DNA of 43,113 bases, taken from assembly GCA_029781795.1 (NCBI GenBank), contig JAKOWB010000232.1:1-43113 (forward strand), given 5' to 3'. Of this stretch, positions 24,460-32,676 are shown piece after piece. How positions within the stretch are numbered: position 1 is the first letter of the stretch; each line of letters starts with the position of its first letter. A program made the position numbers and the translations under genes. This DNA comes from Pseudomonadota bacterium (GTDB lineage: Bacteria; Pseudomonadota; Alphaproteobacteria; Kiloniellales; JACOMY01). The notes under the pieces were generated by a model. It was given only the letters and a program-made list of their open reading frames with translations. It was not told the DNA's origin and did no database searches.

Positions 24460-26238
24460 ATGGCAGATGGCCAGGCGACAGGCCTGACGCTCGGTGGGCG
24501 GCTGAAGCGGCTGTCACAGACGTACTTCGTCGATCGAGAAATCTTCCTGCGGTCGAACGACCGCGTACAGTACCTGCGCGTCTCGGCGCGGGCGCAGAAG
24601 TGGCTGGCCGGTGCCGCCGTGGTCGCCATGGGCTGGCTGACCTACACCACCCTGGCCTTCTTCCTGTCGGGCTATATGGAGCGCGCCAAGGATCAGGAGA
24701 TCGCGCAGCACCGCCTGGCCTATTTCGACCTGCTGAGCGAGGTCACCGAGTACCAGTCGCAGTTCGCCCAGATCACCCGGAACCTGCAGGAGAACCAGGA
24801 ATACCTGCTCTCTCTCCTGGGCAGCGAACAGCCGGGCGCCGACGGCGCGACCATCGCCGGCAACCTGAAGAGCTCGGAGACCGCCTTTGCCCGCGTCGCC
24901 GTCGCGCGCGGCGCCCTGCGCGAGAAGCTGCAGGACTTCGAGAGCGAGCTGATGCAGATCGCCGGCCGCAGCGGCGACCTGCAGGAGCGCGTGGCGCGCC
25001 TCAAGGACACGCTGCAGTCGACCGAGGCCGAGCGCCAGGCGGTGACCGCGGCGCGCGAGCGGCTGGACCGCCGGCTGGAGCAGACCGAACAGGAGCTGGC
25101 GCTGGCCTCGGCCAGCAAGACCGACCTGGAGGAGAGCGTGCGCGCGCTGCTTTCCGAGCTGGAGAGCAACGAGCGCGAGTATGTCGAGCAGATCGCCGCG
25201 CTGGAGCAGGAGCGCGACCAGCGTATCGCCGCGCTGGAGCAGGAGCGCGACCAGCGCATAGCCGCGCTGGAGCAGGACCGCGACATGCGCCTCGCGCGCC
25301 TCGAGGCCGCCCGCAAGGAAGCCGACGAGAAGGCCGCAGCGACGATCGCCGGCCTGGAGCAGACGCGCGATCAGCTGAACGGCAGGATCGTCGAGCTGGA
25401 GGCCGGCGTCGCCGCCGCGCGCGAGCGGCAGCGTGGCCTGGAGGCGCAGATCGGCAGCCTCGAGGGGGCGCTGTCGCGCGCGCTGGACAATGGCGAGCAG
25501 CTCGCCGGCGACCGCACGCACCTGCAGCTGCAGGTCGCCTCGCTGGAGTCGCTGATCGCCGACATGCGCGACCAGCAGAAGGAACTGGTGGACCGCGTCG
25601 AGGTGCACACCGCCGACGGCATTTCAGGGCTCGAACAGGTCGTCACGGCAACCGGGCTCGACGTCGACAAGCTGCTGGGCGAAGTCGAAGGCTACGGCGG
25701 CGGGCAGGGTGGTCCCTTCATTCCGGCGGACGACCTGCTGGCGACCGACGCCTCCTACGAGCTGCAGGTCTCCGTCGCGATGCTGGACCAGCGGCTCGAC
25801 CGCTGGGAGGCACTGCACCGCCTGGTGCAGTCGCTGCCGCTGCATGCGCCGCTGGAGCATTATGAAATCAACAGCGACTTCGGCTACCGCAAGGATCCCA
25901 TAAACGGGCGTTCCGCCCTGCATACCGGGACGGACTTCGGTGCGCCGCGAAACACTGCGCTTTACACGACCGCGCCGGGCGTGGTCACCTTCGCTGGCTG
26001 GCGTGGACGCTATGGCCGCGTGGTCGAGATCGACCACGGCTATGGCGTGAAGACGCGCTTCGCGCACCTGGCCAAGATCTCGGTCAAGAAGGGGCAGAGC
26101 GTGGGTCTGGGCGAAGAGGTTGGCCTGCTCGGCTCTTCCGGTCGCACCACCGGCCCGCACCTGCACTACGAGGTCCTGTTCGAGGGCAAGCCCTACGATC
26201 CCATGAACTTCATTAAGGCAGGCAAGGATGTTTTCTAA
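24460..26238 (+). CDS. Membrane-anchored M23 metallopeptidase with long coiled coil (LmdC-like)
   Basis: A 592-residue protein. It has a short cytoplasmic N-terminus, one membrane segment at about 48-70, a long coiled coil at about 75-400, and a C-terminal LytM/M23 peptidase domain. All zinc ligands are visible: H488 and D492 in LHTGTDFGAP, and H567/H569 in GPHLHYEV. M23 enzymes cut peptidoglycan cross-links. The ATG at 24460 follows GGGGAGGAAG. Its last 11 bp overlap the bactofilin start. A peptidase-bactofilin pair is the arrangement of LmdC-BacA, in which bactofilin polymers place the peptidase to shape stalks or buds. Three exact-length repeats lie in the coiled coil. Confidence 0.9.
   Translation: MADGQATGLTLGGRLKRLSQTYFVDREIFLRSNDRVQYLRVSARAQKWLAGAAVVAMGWLTYTTLAFFLSGYMERAKDQEIAQHRLAYFDLLSEVTEYQSQFAQITRNLQENQEYLLSLLGSEQPGADGATIAGNLKSSETAFARVAVARGALREKLQDFESELMQIAGRSGDLQERVARLKDTLQSTEAERQAVTAARERLDRRLEQTEQELALASASKTDLEESVRALLSELESNEREYVEQIAALEQERDQRIAALEQERDQRIAALEQDRDMRLARLEAARKEADEKAAATIAGLEQTRDQLNGRIVELEAGVAAARERQRGLEAQIGSLEGALSRALDNGEQLAGDRTHLQLQVASLESLIADMRDQQKELVDRVEVHTADGISGLEQVVTATGLDVDKLLGEVEGYGGGQGGPFIPADDLLATDASYELQVSVAMLDQRLDRWEALHRLVQSLPLHAPLEHYEINSDFGYRKDPINGRSALHTGTDFGAPRNTALYTTAPGVVTFAGWRGRYGRVVEIDHGYGVKTRFAHLAKISVKKGQSVGLGEEVGLLGSSGRTTGPHLHYEVLFEGKPYDPMNFIKAGKDVF
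25192..25290 (+). repeat. Three tandem 33-bp repeats inside the coiled coil
   Basis: Units at 25192-25224, 25225-25257 and 25258-25290 encode IAALEQERDQR twice and a variant IAALEQDRDMR. Eleven-residue repeats are typical of hendecad coiled coils. The near-identity of units 1 and 2 at DNA level points to recent slippage or unequal exchange, so copy number may vary between strains. Confidence 0.85.
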
Positions 26239-26764
26239 GGGCAACAAGACCACCGGCTCACCGACCCCCGCGCCGGCTCCCGCGTCCCCGGCGCCGGCTC
26301 CGGCTCCGGTCACCGCCGCGGCGGCGCCGAAGCCGCAGGCCAGCTCGGTGCCCTCGATCATCAGCAGCGACCTGAAGATCGTCGGCAACATGCAGTCCAA
26401 CGGCGACATCCAGATCGACGGCCAGGTCGAGGGCGACGTGATGAGCCGTACCCTGACCATCGGCGAGGGCGCGCTGGTCAAGGGCTCGGTGCGCGGCGAG
26501 ACGGTGCGGATCTGCGGCCAGGTGCAGGGCGAGGTGAACGCCTCGTCGGTCATCATCGCCAAGACGGCGCGTGTCTCGGGCGATGTCGTGCACCAGAGCC
26601 TGGCGATCGAGGCCGGCGCCTATCTCGAAGGCAATATCCGCCGCATGGAGCCGAACCGTCCGGCCGGCAGCGCGGCGAGCGCCCCGGTGCTCCGCCCCGG
26701 GGAGGGCCTGGGCATGAGTGGGGGCATGGGTGGGGGCATGGGCGGCGGGCCGAAGCCGACCTGA
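26228..26764 (+). CDS. Bactofilin
   Basis: A 178-residue bactofilin, a self-polymerising beta-helix scaffold protein on the inner face of the membrane. The core spans about residues 45-140 and shows the regular beta-helix pattern (IVGNMQSNGDIQIDGQVEGD, then LTIGEGALVKGSVRGE and VIIAKTARVSGDVVHQ). A Pro/Ala-rich N-terminal tail (residues 10-38) and a Gly/Met-rich C-terminal tail (GGMGGGMGGG) flank it, which is usual for the family. It overlaps the M23 gene by 11 bp, so the two are co-expressed and probably act together in local cell-wall growth. Confidence 0.93.
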   Translation: MFSKGNKTTGSPTPAPAPASPAPAPAPVTAAAAPKPQASSVPSIISSDLKIVGNMQSNGDIQIDGQVEGDVMSRTLTIGEGALVKGSVRGETVRICGQVQGEVNASSVIIAKTARVSGDVVHQSLAIEAGAYLEGNIRRMEPNRPAGSAASAPVLRPGEGLGMSGGMGGGMGGGPKPT

Positions 26765-26791
26765 TCCCCGCTTCAAGAATCTGAGACGCGC

Positions 26792-26828
26792 GCGGCGCGG
26801 TCCCCCCGGGGGCCGCGCCGCTTCGCTT
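26792..26828. terminator. Hairpin terminator between convergent genes
   Basis: GCGGCGCGG at 26792-26800 pairs with CCGCGCCGC at 26813-26821, and the middle (C-run then G-run) pairs as well, giving a very stable stem. TTCGCTTT follows on the plus side. It lies between the bactofilin stop and the stop of the minus-strand dehydratase and may serve both. Confidence 0.7.
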
Positions 26829-26844
26829 TAGGGGACAGGACGCG

Positions 26845-27882
26845 TCAGGCGCCGGCGCTGGACAGCGCCTGCTGGAAGGTCGACCAGTCGACGTTGCCGC
26901 CCGACAGGATCACCGCGACGGTCTTGCCCTGCACCGGCAGCTTGCCGCTGAGCAGCGCGGCCAGCGCCACGGCGCCGCCCGGCTCGACCACCAGCTTCAG
27001 CGTGCGGAAGGCGAAGGCCATGGCGGCGGCGACCTCGGCATCGGTGACCGCGAGGGCGCCAGCCAGCAGCGAGCGGTTCAGCGGGAAGGTCAGCGCGCCC
27101 GGCATCGGCGACAGCAGGGCATCGCAGAAGGACTTACGCCCCGGCGCGTTGGCCAGGCGTTCGCCGGCCAGCAGCGAGCGGCAGGTATCGTCGAAGCCGG
27201 CCGGCTCGACGGCGTGGATCTGGGTCGCCGGCGAAAGCGTCTTCAGCGCCAGCGCCGTGCCGGCGGTCAGGCCGCCGCCGCCGCAGCAGGTCAGCGCCAG
27301 GTCGAGCTTCGCGCCGGCGGTGTCCGCCTGGCGGGCGATTTCCAGTCCGACGGTGCCTTGCCCGGCGATGATCGCAGGGTCATCGAAGGGCGGTACCAGG
27401 GTCATGCCGCGCGCCTGGGTGAAGCCGCGGGCTATGGCCTCGCGGTCCTCGCGGTCGCGGTCGTAGAGCACCACCTCGGCGCCGTAGCCGCGAGTGTTGG
27501 CGACCTTGATGTCTGGTGCGTCGGACGGCATGACGATGACGGCGGGCGCGCCGAAGAGCTGCGCCGCCGCCGCCACGCCCTGGGCGTGGTTGCCGGAGGA
27601 GAAGGCGACGACGCCGCGCTTGCGCTCCTCGGTGCTGAGCTGGGCCAGCTTGTTATAGGCGCCACGGAACTTGAAGGACCCGGTGCGCTGCAGCACCTCG
27701 GGCTTCACGAAGACGCGCGCGCCGAGCTGCGCCTCCAGCGCCGGCACCGGCAGCAGGGGCGTCACCACGGCCTTGCCGGCCAGGCGCCGCGCGGCGGCCT
27801 CGACATCGGCGAAGACGACGGCAGGCGAGTCAGGCGGCGTGGCGGTGGCCGCGATCGCGGTCGAGACGGTCGAGGAAGTCAT
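26845..27882 (-). CDS. Threonine/serine dehydratase, PLP-dependent
   Basis: A 345-residue fold-type II PLP enzyme. The PLP lysine is K71 in RTGSFKFRGAYNKL, the substrate loop is SSGNHAQGVAAAA, and the phosphate loop is CCGGGGLTAG. There is no C-terminal ACT domain, so this is the catabolic-type dehydratase (threonine to 2-oxobutanoate, serine to pyruvate) or a serine/aspartate racemase-like relative. It starts at the ATG at 27882, inside the end of the alpha/beta hydrolase gene (53-bp overlap), and lacks a clear Shine-Dalgarno site, so it may depend on coupled translation. It is the last gene of the minus-strand group that starts with the lytic transglycosylase. Confidence 0.88.
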   Translation of the reverse strand: MTSSTVSTAIAATATPPDSPAVVFADVEAAARRLAGKAVVTPLLPVPALEAQLGARVFVKPEVLQRTGSFKFRGAYNKLAQLSTEERKRGVVAFSSGNHAQGVAAAAQLFGAPAVIVMPSDAPDIKVANTRGYGAEVVLYDRDREDREAIARGFTQARGMTLVPPFDDPAIIAGQGTVGLEIARQADTAGAKLDLALTCCGGGGLTAGTALALKTLSPATQIHAVEPAGFDDTCRSLLAGERLANAPGRKSFCDALLSPMPGALTFPLNRSLLAGALAVTDAEVAAAMAFAFRTLKLVVEPGGAVALAALLSGKLPVQGKTVAVILSGGNVDWSTFQQALSSAGA

Positions 27883-28708
27883 CGAAGGGGGCCCGGGATT
27901 CAGGTTCGAGGAGCGTCGGCGTGTGGCCGGCGCCGGGCACGGTGACGACCTCGAGGCCCGGATGCAAGTCCCGCATGCGTTGTACCGTTTCCACCCGCAG
28001 CAAGGGTGAGTTGGCGCCACGGAACAGCAGGGTCGGCAGGTCCTTCACCGCGCCGAAGATCGGCCAGAGATCGCGCGGCGGCGGCTGGCGCTTCATCGCC
28101 GCGCCAAGACCCGGGTCCCAGGAGACGGCGAGGCGCCCGTCGCGCTCGGCAAAGGTGCCGCGGGTGAAGATCTGCCAGTCGCGGTCGCTGCGCAGCCCGA
28201 TCGAGGCCAGCCGACCGCGCAGCATGGCCTCGGCCGCCGCCCAGTCGGCCGGCGGCTTGGCGACCAGCTCGGCCATGTAGCCGGCGATATCGGCCAGGGC
28301 GGCGACGTCGGGGTCCGGCCCGGCATCGTTCAGGATCACGCCGGCCAGCGCGGTCGGCGCGACCAGGGCGAGGCCCATGGCAACGAAGCCGCCGAGCGAG
28401 GTGCCGCAGACCGCCAGCGGCGCCAGGTCCAGCGCGGCGATGAACTGGCGGACGTCGTCCAGATAGACCTCGGGCCGGTAGCTGCGGCCGCTGGGGTCCC
28501 AGTCCGACCGGCCGCGCCCGCGCAGGTCCAGTGTCAGCACGCGGCGCGGTGCCAGGGCCAGGGCCAGGTCGTGAAAGTCGCCGCCGTGCCGTGTCATGCC
28601 GGCAAGGCAGAGCAGGGGCAGGCGCGGGTCCGCCGGATCGCCGTAATCGCGCCAGGCCAGCGCCAGCCCGTCGGCGACGCGCAGGCGACCGGATCGGTAC
28701 TCGTTCAT
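27830..28708 (-). CDS. Alpha/beta hydrolase
   Basis: A 292-residue alpha/beta-hydrolase-fold enzyme. The nucleophile elbow is CGTSLGG with Ser104; the oxyanion region is LCLAGMTRHGGDF; DLRGRGRSDWDP is the usual loop after strand 4; and the catalytic His is in GAGHTPTL near the C-terminus. Similar proteins cleave esters, lactones or haloalkanes. The ATG at 28708 overlaps the stop of the haloacid-dehalogenase-like gene (ATGA). Upstream open frame is ignored because it lies inside that gene. Substrate unknown. Confidence 0.85.
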   Translation of the reverse strand: MNEYRSGRLRVADGLALAWRDYGDPADPRLPLLCLAGMTRHGGDFHDLALALAPRRVLTLDLRGRGRSDWDPSGRSYRPEVYLDDVRQFIAALDLAPLAVCGTSLGGFVAMGLALVAPTALAGVILNDAGPDPDVAALADIAGYMAELVAKPPADWAAAEAMLRGRLASIGLRSDRDWQIFTRGTFAERDGRLAVSWDPGLGAAMKRQPPPRDLWPIFGAVKDLPTLLFRGANSPLLRVETVQRMRDLHPGLEVVTVPGAGHTPTLLEPESRAPFDDFLDRLDRDRGHRHAA

Positions 28709-29379
28709 CCCAGCAGCGGCGGCAGCTCGGCCAGGCCCTTGATCACGGCGACCGGCTTGCCCGGCAGGCGGTCGGGCTGGCGTCCGAAGCGGTCCATCCA
28801 GACCACCTGAAAGCCGAAGTCGGCGGCGCCCAGCGCATCCCACGAATTGGTGGAGACGAAGCAGATGCGGCTGGCCTCGACCCCCAGCCGGTCGACCGCG
28901 AGCTGATAGACCGAGCGGTGCGGCTTGAAGATGCCGACCGCTTCGACCGACAGGACCTGATCGAGCAGAGGGCCGAGGCCGCTGTGCGCCACGGCGGCGT
29001 CGATGGTCCGCGGCGAGCCGTTGGTCAGGATCGCGGTCGCCCGCCCGCCGGCCCGCAGCTTCTCCAGGCAGCCGGCGACGTCGGGATAGGCGTCCAGCGT
29101 CAGGTAGAGCTGCATCAGCCGCTCGCGCAGCGCGCCGTCGGTGATGCCGAGCGTCGCGAGCGCATAGTCCAGGCCGTCGCCGGTCACCTGCCAGAAGTCG
29201 GCGTGGCGTCCCATCAGGCTGCGCAGCCAGGTGTATTCGAGCTGCTTCTGGCGCCAGAGCTGGGCCAGGGCGACGGCCCTGTCGCCCAGCACCGCCATCT
29301 CGCGCTGCGCCGGCGAATTGACGTCGAACAGCGTGCCATAGGCGTCGAAGACGCAGGCGCGGCAGGCGGCGAGGCTCAT
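28705..29379 (-). CDS. Haloacid dehalogenase, type II
   Basis: A 224-residue HAD-superfamily enzyme of the L-2-haloacid dehalogenase type. The nucleophile is D12 in FDAYGTLFDV. The family-specific YTWLRSLMGRHADFWQVT helix, ILTNGSPRTI, FKPHRSVYQLA with the Lys, and VSTNSWDALGA with the acidic residue all follow in order. True members hydrolyse 2-haloalkanoic acids; many genome copies have not been tested. It starts 15 bp after the lytic transglycosylase stop and overlaps the alpha/beta hydrolase start, so the genes are probably co-transcribed. Confidence 0.88.
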   Translation of the reverse strand: MSLAACRACVFDAYGTLFDVNSPAQREMAVLGDRAVALAQLWRQKQLEYTWLRSLMGRHADFWQVTGDGLDYALATLGITDGALRERLMQLYLTLDAYPDVAGCLEKLRAGGRATAILTNGSPRTIDAAVAHSGLGPLLDQVLSVEAVGIFKPHRSVYQLAVDRLGVEASRICFVSTNSWDALGAADFGFQVVWMDRFGRQPDRLPGKPVAVIKGLAELPPLLG

Positions 29380-29394
29380 GGCCTCATCCCGCGG

Positions 29395-31413
29395 TCACTT
29401 GCGGCAGCAGGCCGGCACGCGGGCGCCATCGGCGCCGTCGGACGCCGGGTTGTAGCCGGCCCAGGCGGCAATCTGTGCCTGGCCCAGCAGGTGGCGATAG
29501 ACCACGACGCCTTCGGTGACGCGCATGACATAGGACCGGGTCTCCTCGAAGGGGATGGCCTCGATCCACTCTACCACGTCGGTCGCCTTGTCACGCGGAT
29601 CGCCGTTCTGCTGGATCCACTGGTTGGCGCGGTTCGGGCCGGCATTGTAGCCGGCCAGCGAGAGAATGTAGCTGCCGGCGAAATCGTCCAGCAGGCCAGC
29701 GAGATAGGTGGTGCCGAGCTGCACATTGTAGTCAGGATCGCTGGTCAGCTTGTCCTCCTCGAAGGGCACGCCGAGCTTCTTGGCAACGGTCTTTGCCGTC
29801 TTGGGCATCAATTGCATCAGGCCCTTCGCGCCGGCGCGGCTGACCGCCATCTGGTCGAACTCGCTCTCCTGGCGGATCAGGGCCAGCACCAGCGCCATCT
29901 CCGGGTCGTTCACGCGGTCCAGCGGCGGCACGGGGAAGAGGTAGTCGGTCAGGATGATGCCGCGGTTGCGGGCGTACTTGCCGGCGTCGATCACCAGGTC
30001 CCAGCGGCCCAGGTCCTCGGCCAGGCGTCCCATCGCCTGATAGTGCGCCGTGCCCTCCCGGCTCTTCAGCAGCGTGTCGAAGAAGAGCGTGGTGCGCTGT
30101 CGGTCGCCGGCGCCGGCCAAGGCGCGCACGGCGCGGGCCAGTTCGCTGTTCAGCAGTGCCTTGTAGCCGGCGTCGTCGCGCGGCGGCATGGCCGGCAGGT
30201 TCTCGCCCGGCAGCAGGCCCAGGCGCGCGGCGCCGAGCTGGCCGTAGAAGGCCGTGTCCTGCTGCGAGGCGGCGATCAGCCACTTGCGCGCATCATCCGG
30301 CTGCTTCAGCGCCTCGGCCGCCAAGGCCGCCCAGTAGGCCGCCTTGCCCTTGGAGATCGCGGTGGCCGAGCCGCTGTAGTAGCGCGCGAAGTGGTCCAGC
30401 GCCGCGGCGTAGTCCTTGGTCTTGCGCAGCGCGATGTAGCCGGCCAGCCACTCCAACTCGGCGAAGCCGAGTCCCGAGTCGAGGCCGTTGTCGCGTGCCA
30501 GGCGATAGGCCGTCTTGTAGGAGCCCGCCAGCATGAGCCGCCGGGCCTCCTTGAACCGCAGCGGCCAGAAGTCGTTGGGGCGGCCGGCGTTGGCCGCGCC
30601 CAGGTCGAGCAGCAGCTTGTCGAGGTCGGCGTCCAGGTCCTTCTTGTCGTAGTAGCGGGCGAGATCGTAGAGCAAGCCCGGGTCGGTCTTCAGCGCCGCC
30701 GGCACGGCGTCGAGCTTCGCCATCGCCTTCTTCTGTCGTTCCTGCAGGGCGATGCGGGCGGCGGCAAGCTCGGGGTAGCCCTTGCCGGCGCGCGGCGCGT
30801 GCAGCTCGGCCGCGCCGTCGAGGCCGGCATCCAGCAGCATGGCGAGGCGCGCGGCATGGTCGTCCTTCGTCAGCCACTGGCCGTAGTGGCCGAGGAACAG
30901 GCCCTCCTGCGCCTCCGCCAGCGGGAAGTTGCGCCAGAGGCGGATGGCCTGCGCCTTGGCGTCGGCCGTGCGGCCCAGCGCCGTCAGCGCGTCGACGTAG
31001 TAGTAGGCGCCCTGGCCGGTGTTCGGCGGATGCTTGTCGAACCAGGCCGCTGTCCCGGACGGCCCGAGATCGGGCGGGAAGATCGCCTCGGCCTTGAGGG
31101 TCAAGGCACCGGTCTGCGGCCAGTCGGGATGGCGGGTGACGAAGCCCGCGAGCTCGCTGTAGGCCGCCGGCATGCCCTTGCGGGACAGGTCGAAATAGAC
31201 GACGAGGTCGAGCACCAGCGGATCGCTGGCGCCCTTCGCCAGCTCGCGCGCGTCGCCGCTCTTGCCCTGGTCCAGCAGGGCGAGGGAGGAGGCGAGCAGC
31301 GCCACATCGGGGCCGGAGAGGTCCTTGGCCGGCGCGGCGGGGGCCTGGACCAATAGCAGGCCGAGGGCCAGAAGGGCCTGGGTGAGAAGAGCGGGGAGGC
31401 GCACGCGTGGCAT
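29395..31413 (-). CDS. Soluble lytic murein transglycosylase (Slt type)
   Basis: A 672-residue periplasmic enzyme that cleaves peptidoglycan glycan strands to 1,6-anhydro ends. A signal peptide is seen (LLTQALLALGLLLVQAPAAPA). A long helical superhelix domain follows, and then a C-terminal SLT domain with catalytic E516 in LIRQESEFDQMAVSRAGAKG, LMQLMPKTAK and LSLAGYNAGPNRANQW. The order matches Slt70 family proteins. The frame stays open far upstream, but the signal peptide fixes the ATG at 31413. It is divergent from dapA and heads the minus-strand group ending at 26845. Confidence 0.93.
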   Translation of the reverse strand: MPRVRLPALLTQALLALGLLLVQAPAAPAKDLSGPDVALLASSLALLDQGKSGDARELAKGASDPLVLDLVVYFDLSRKGMPAAYSELAGFVTRHPDWPQTGALTLKAEAIFPPDLGPSGTAAWFDKHPPNTGQGAYYYVDALTALGRTADAKAQAIRLWRNFPLAEAQEGLFLGHYGQWLTKDDHAARLAMLLDAGLDGAAELHAPRAGKGYPELAAARIALQERQKKAMAKLDAVPAALKTDPGLLYDLARYYDKKDLDADLDKLLLDLGAANAGRPNDFWPLRFKEARRLMLAGSYKTAYRLARDNGLDSGLGFAELEWLAGYIALRKTKDYAAALDHFARYYSGSATAISKGKAAYWAALAAEALKQPDDARKWLIAASQQDTAFYGQLGAARLGLLPGENLPAMPPRDDAGYKALLNSELARAVRALAGAGDRQRTTLFFDTLLKSREGTAHYQAMGRLAEDLGRWDLVIDAGKYARNRGIILTDYLFPVPPLDRVNDPEMALVLALIRQESEFDQMAVSRAGAKGLMQLMPKTAKTVAKKLGVPFEEDKLTSDPDYNVQLGTTYLAGLLDDFAGSYILSLAGYNAGPNRANQWIQQNGDPRDKATDVVEWIEAIPFEETRSYVMRVTEGVVVYRHLLGQAQIAAWAGYNPASDGADGARVPACCRK

Positions 31414-31531
31414 CCGTTGCGAGTCCTTCCGGGGCAAGGGGTTAGGCGTGACTCTATCGGCTCGCCGTGAGTCGGCACAACCGCCCGGCGCAAATCGCCC
31501 ATAACGCAGGACGGACCTGCCTTCGCTCGCC

Positions 31532-31560
31532 TTGTTCTGGTGTGGGGGCGGGGTTAAGGT
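31532..31560 (+). promoter_or_regulatory. Candidate promoter for dapA copy 1
   Basis: TTGTTC at 31532-31537 and TAAGGT at 31555-31560 with a 17-bp spacer, 63 bp before the ATG. It lies in the 210-bp region between the divergent slt-type gene and dapA. Moderate match only. Confidence 0.3.
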
Positions 31561-31623
31561 CCGCCACCCGCCGCATCCCGCGCCGGGCAAGCACCCACAC
31601 GTGTTCGCGAAGGAAGCGACCCC

Positions 31624-32508
31624 ATGACCGTCACCCTCGAAGGCTCGATGACCGCGCTGATCACGCCTTTCAAGGACGACAAGGTCGACGCCAAAGCCTT
31701 CCAGGACTTCTGCGCCTGGCAGATCGCCGAGGGCACCGACGCCCTGGTGCCGGTGGGCACCACCGGCGAGTCGGCGACCCTCGACTACGACGAGCACAAG
31801 CGGGTGATCGAGCTCTGCGTCGAGGTGGCCAAGGGCAAGGTGCCGGTGATCGCCGGCACGGGCTCGAACGCCACGACCGAGGCCATCATGCTGACGCTCT
31901 TCGCCCAGGAGGCGGGGGCCGACGCGGTGCTGCAGGTCGTGCCCTATTACAACAAGCCGACGCAGGAAGGGCTCTACCAGCACTTCAAGGCGATCCACGA
32001 CGCGACCGACATTCCCATCGTGCTCTACAACGTGCCCGGCCGCACGGTGACGGACATGACGGCGGAAACGGTGGCGCGCCTCGCCAAGCTGCCGCGCATC
32101 GTCGGCATCAAGGACGCGACCGCGGACCTGACCCGCCCGGCCAAGACCCGGCTGCTGGCGGGCGAAGACTTCGTCCAGCTCTCGGGCGAGGACGCCACTG
32201 TGATCCCCTTCCTGGGCAATGGCGGGCACGGCTGCATCTCCGTCACCTCCAACGTCGCGCCCCGGCTGCTGGCCGAGCTGCACGACGCCTGGCGGGCCGG
32301 CGACATCAAGCGGGCGCGGACCATCAACGACCGCCTCATGCCGCTGCACACGGCGCTCTTTGCCGAGACCTCGCCGGCGCCGGTGAAGTACGCCGCCAGC
32401 CTGCTGGGGCTCTGCACCGCCGACTGCCGCCTGCCGATGGTGCCGGTGTCGCCCGAGCTGGCGGCCAAGCTTAAATCGGCGATGCAGCACGCCGGCCTGA
32501 TCAACTAG
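31624..32508 (+). CDS. dapA: 4-hydroxy-tetrahydrodipicolinate synthase, copy 1
   Basis: A 294-residue TIM-barrel aldolase that condenses pyruvate with aspartate semialdehyde, the first committed step to lysine and diaminopimelate. The Schiff-base lysine is K163 (GIKDAT); T46-T47 (VGTTGES), Y109 and Y135 (LYNVPGR, with R140) complete the E. coli-type catalytic set at +2 numbering. At the lysine-feedback site, N82, E86, H58 and the Tyr before YNK are kept, but the position matching E. coli His53 is Tyr (Y55). A Shine-Dalgarno AAGGAA precedes the ATG. A second copy follows 168 bp later. Diaminopimelate also feeds the peptidoglycan made and cut by nearby gene products. Confidence 0.95.
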   Translation: MTVTLEGSMTALITPFKDDKVDAKAFQDFCAWQIAEGTDALVPVGTTGESATLDYDEHKRVIELCVEVAKGKVPVIAGTGSNATTEAIMLTLFAQEAGADAVLQVVPYYNKPTQEGLYQHFKAIHDATDIPIVLYNVPGRTVTDMTAETVARLAKLPRIVGIKDATADLTRPAKTRLLAGEDFVQLSGEDATVIPFLGNGGHGCISVTSNVAPRLLAELHDAWRAGDIKRARTINDRLMPLHTALFAETSPAPVKYAASLLGLCTADCRLPMVPVSPELAAKLKSAMQHAGLIN

Positions 32509-32676
32509 GGCAAGCCCGGCGATTCCTCTTCCCGCAAGGGAGGGGGCCGCCGCGATGCGACGCCGCCCAGCGACCGCTGGCGCGGCCCCAGCCTTATCTT
32601 CACACCACGCCAATAGGGCCGTGGCGCGCGCCCGTCTGTCGGCGCCGCGCCGGCCCAGCCATGAAGGATCTTCACC

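Noticed and set aside
24005..24517. Possible protein genes in the gap before the M23 gene (both strands)
   Set aside because: The products are Arg/Pro/Ala-rich without any family pattern or Shine-Dalgarno site. The plus frame would begin inside the promoter.
22014..24629. Very long minus-strand frame antisense to cysNC and the gap after it
   Set aside because: Its product is low-complexity His/Arg/Leu-rich sequence with no domain. The plus strand carries clear CysN and CysC motifs.
25192..25290. CRISPR array or satellite DNA
   Set aside because: The three units are 33 bp in frame within a coiled-coil gene, with no spacers.
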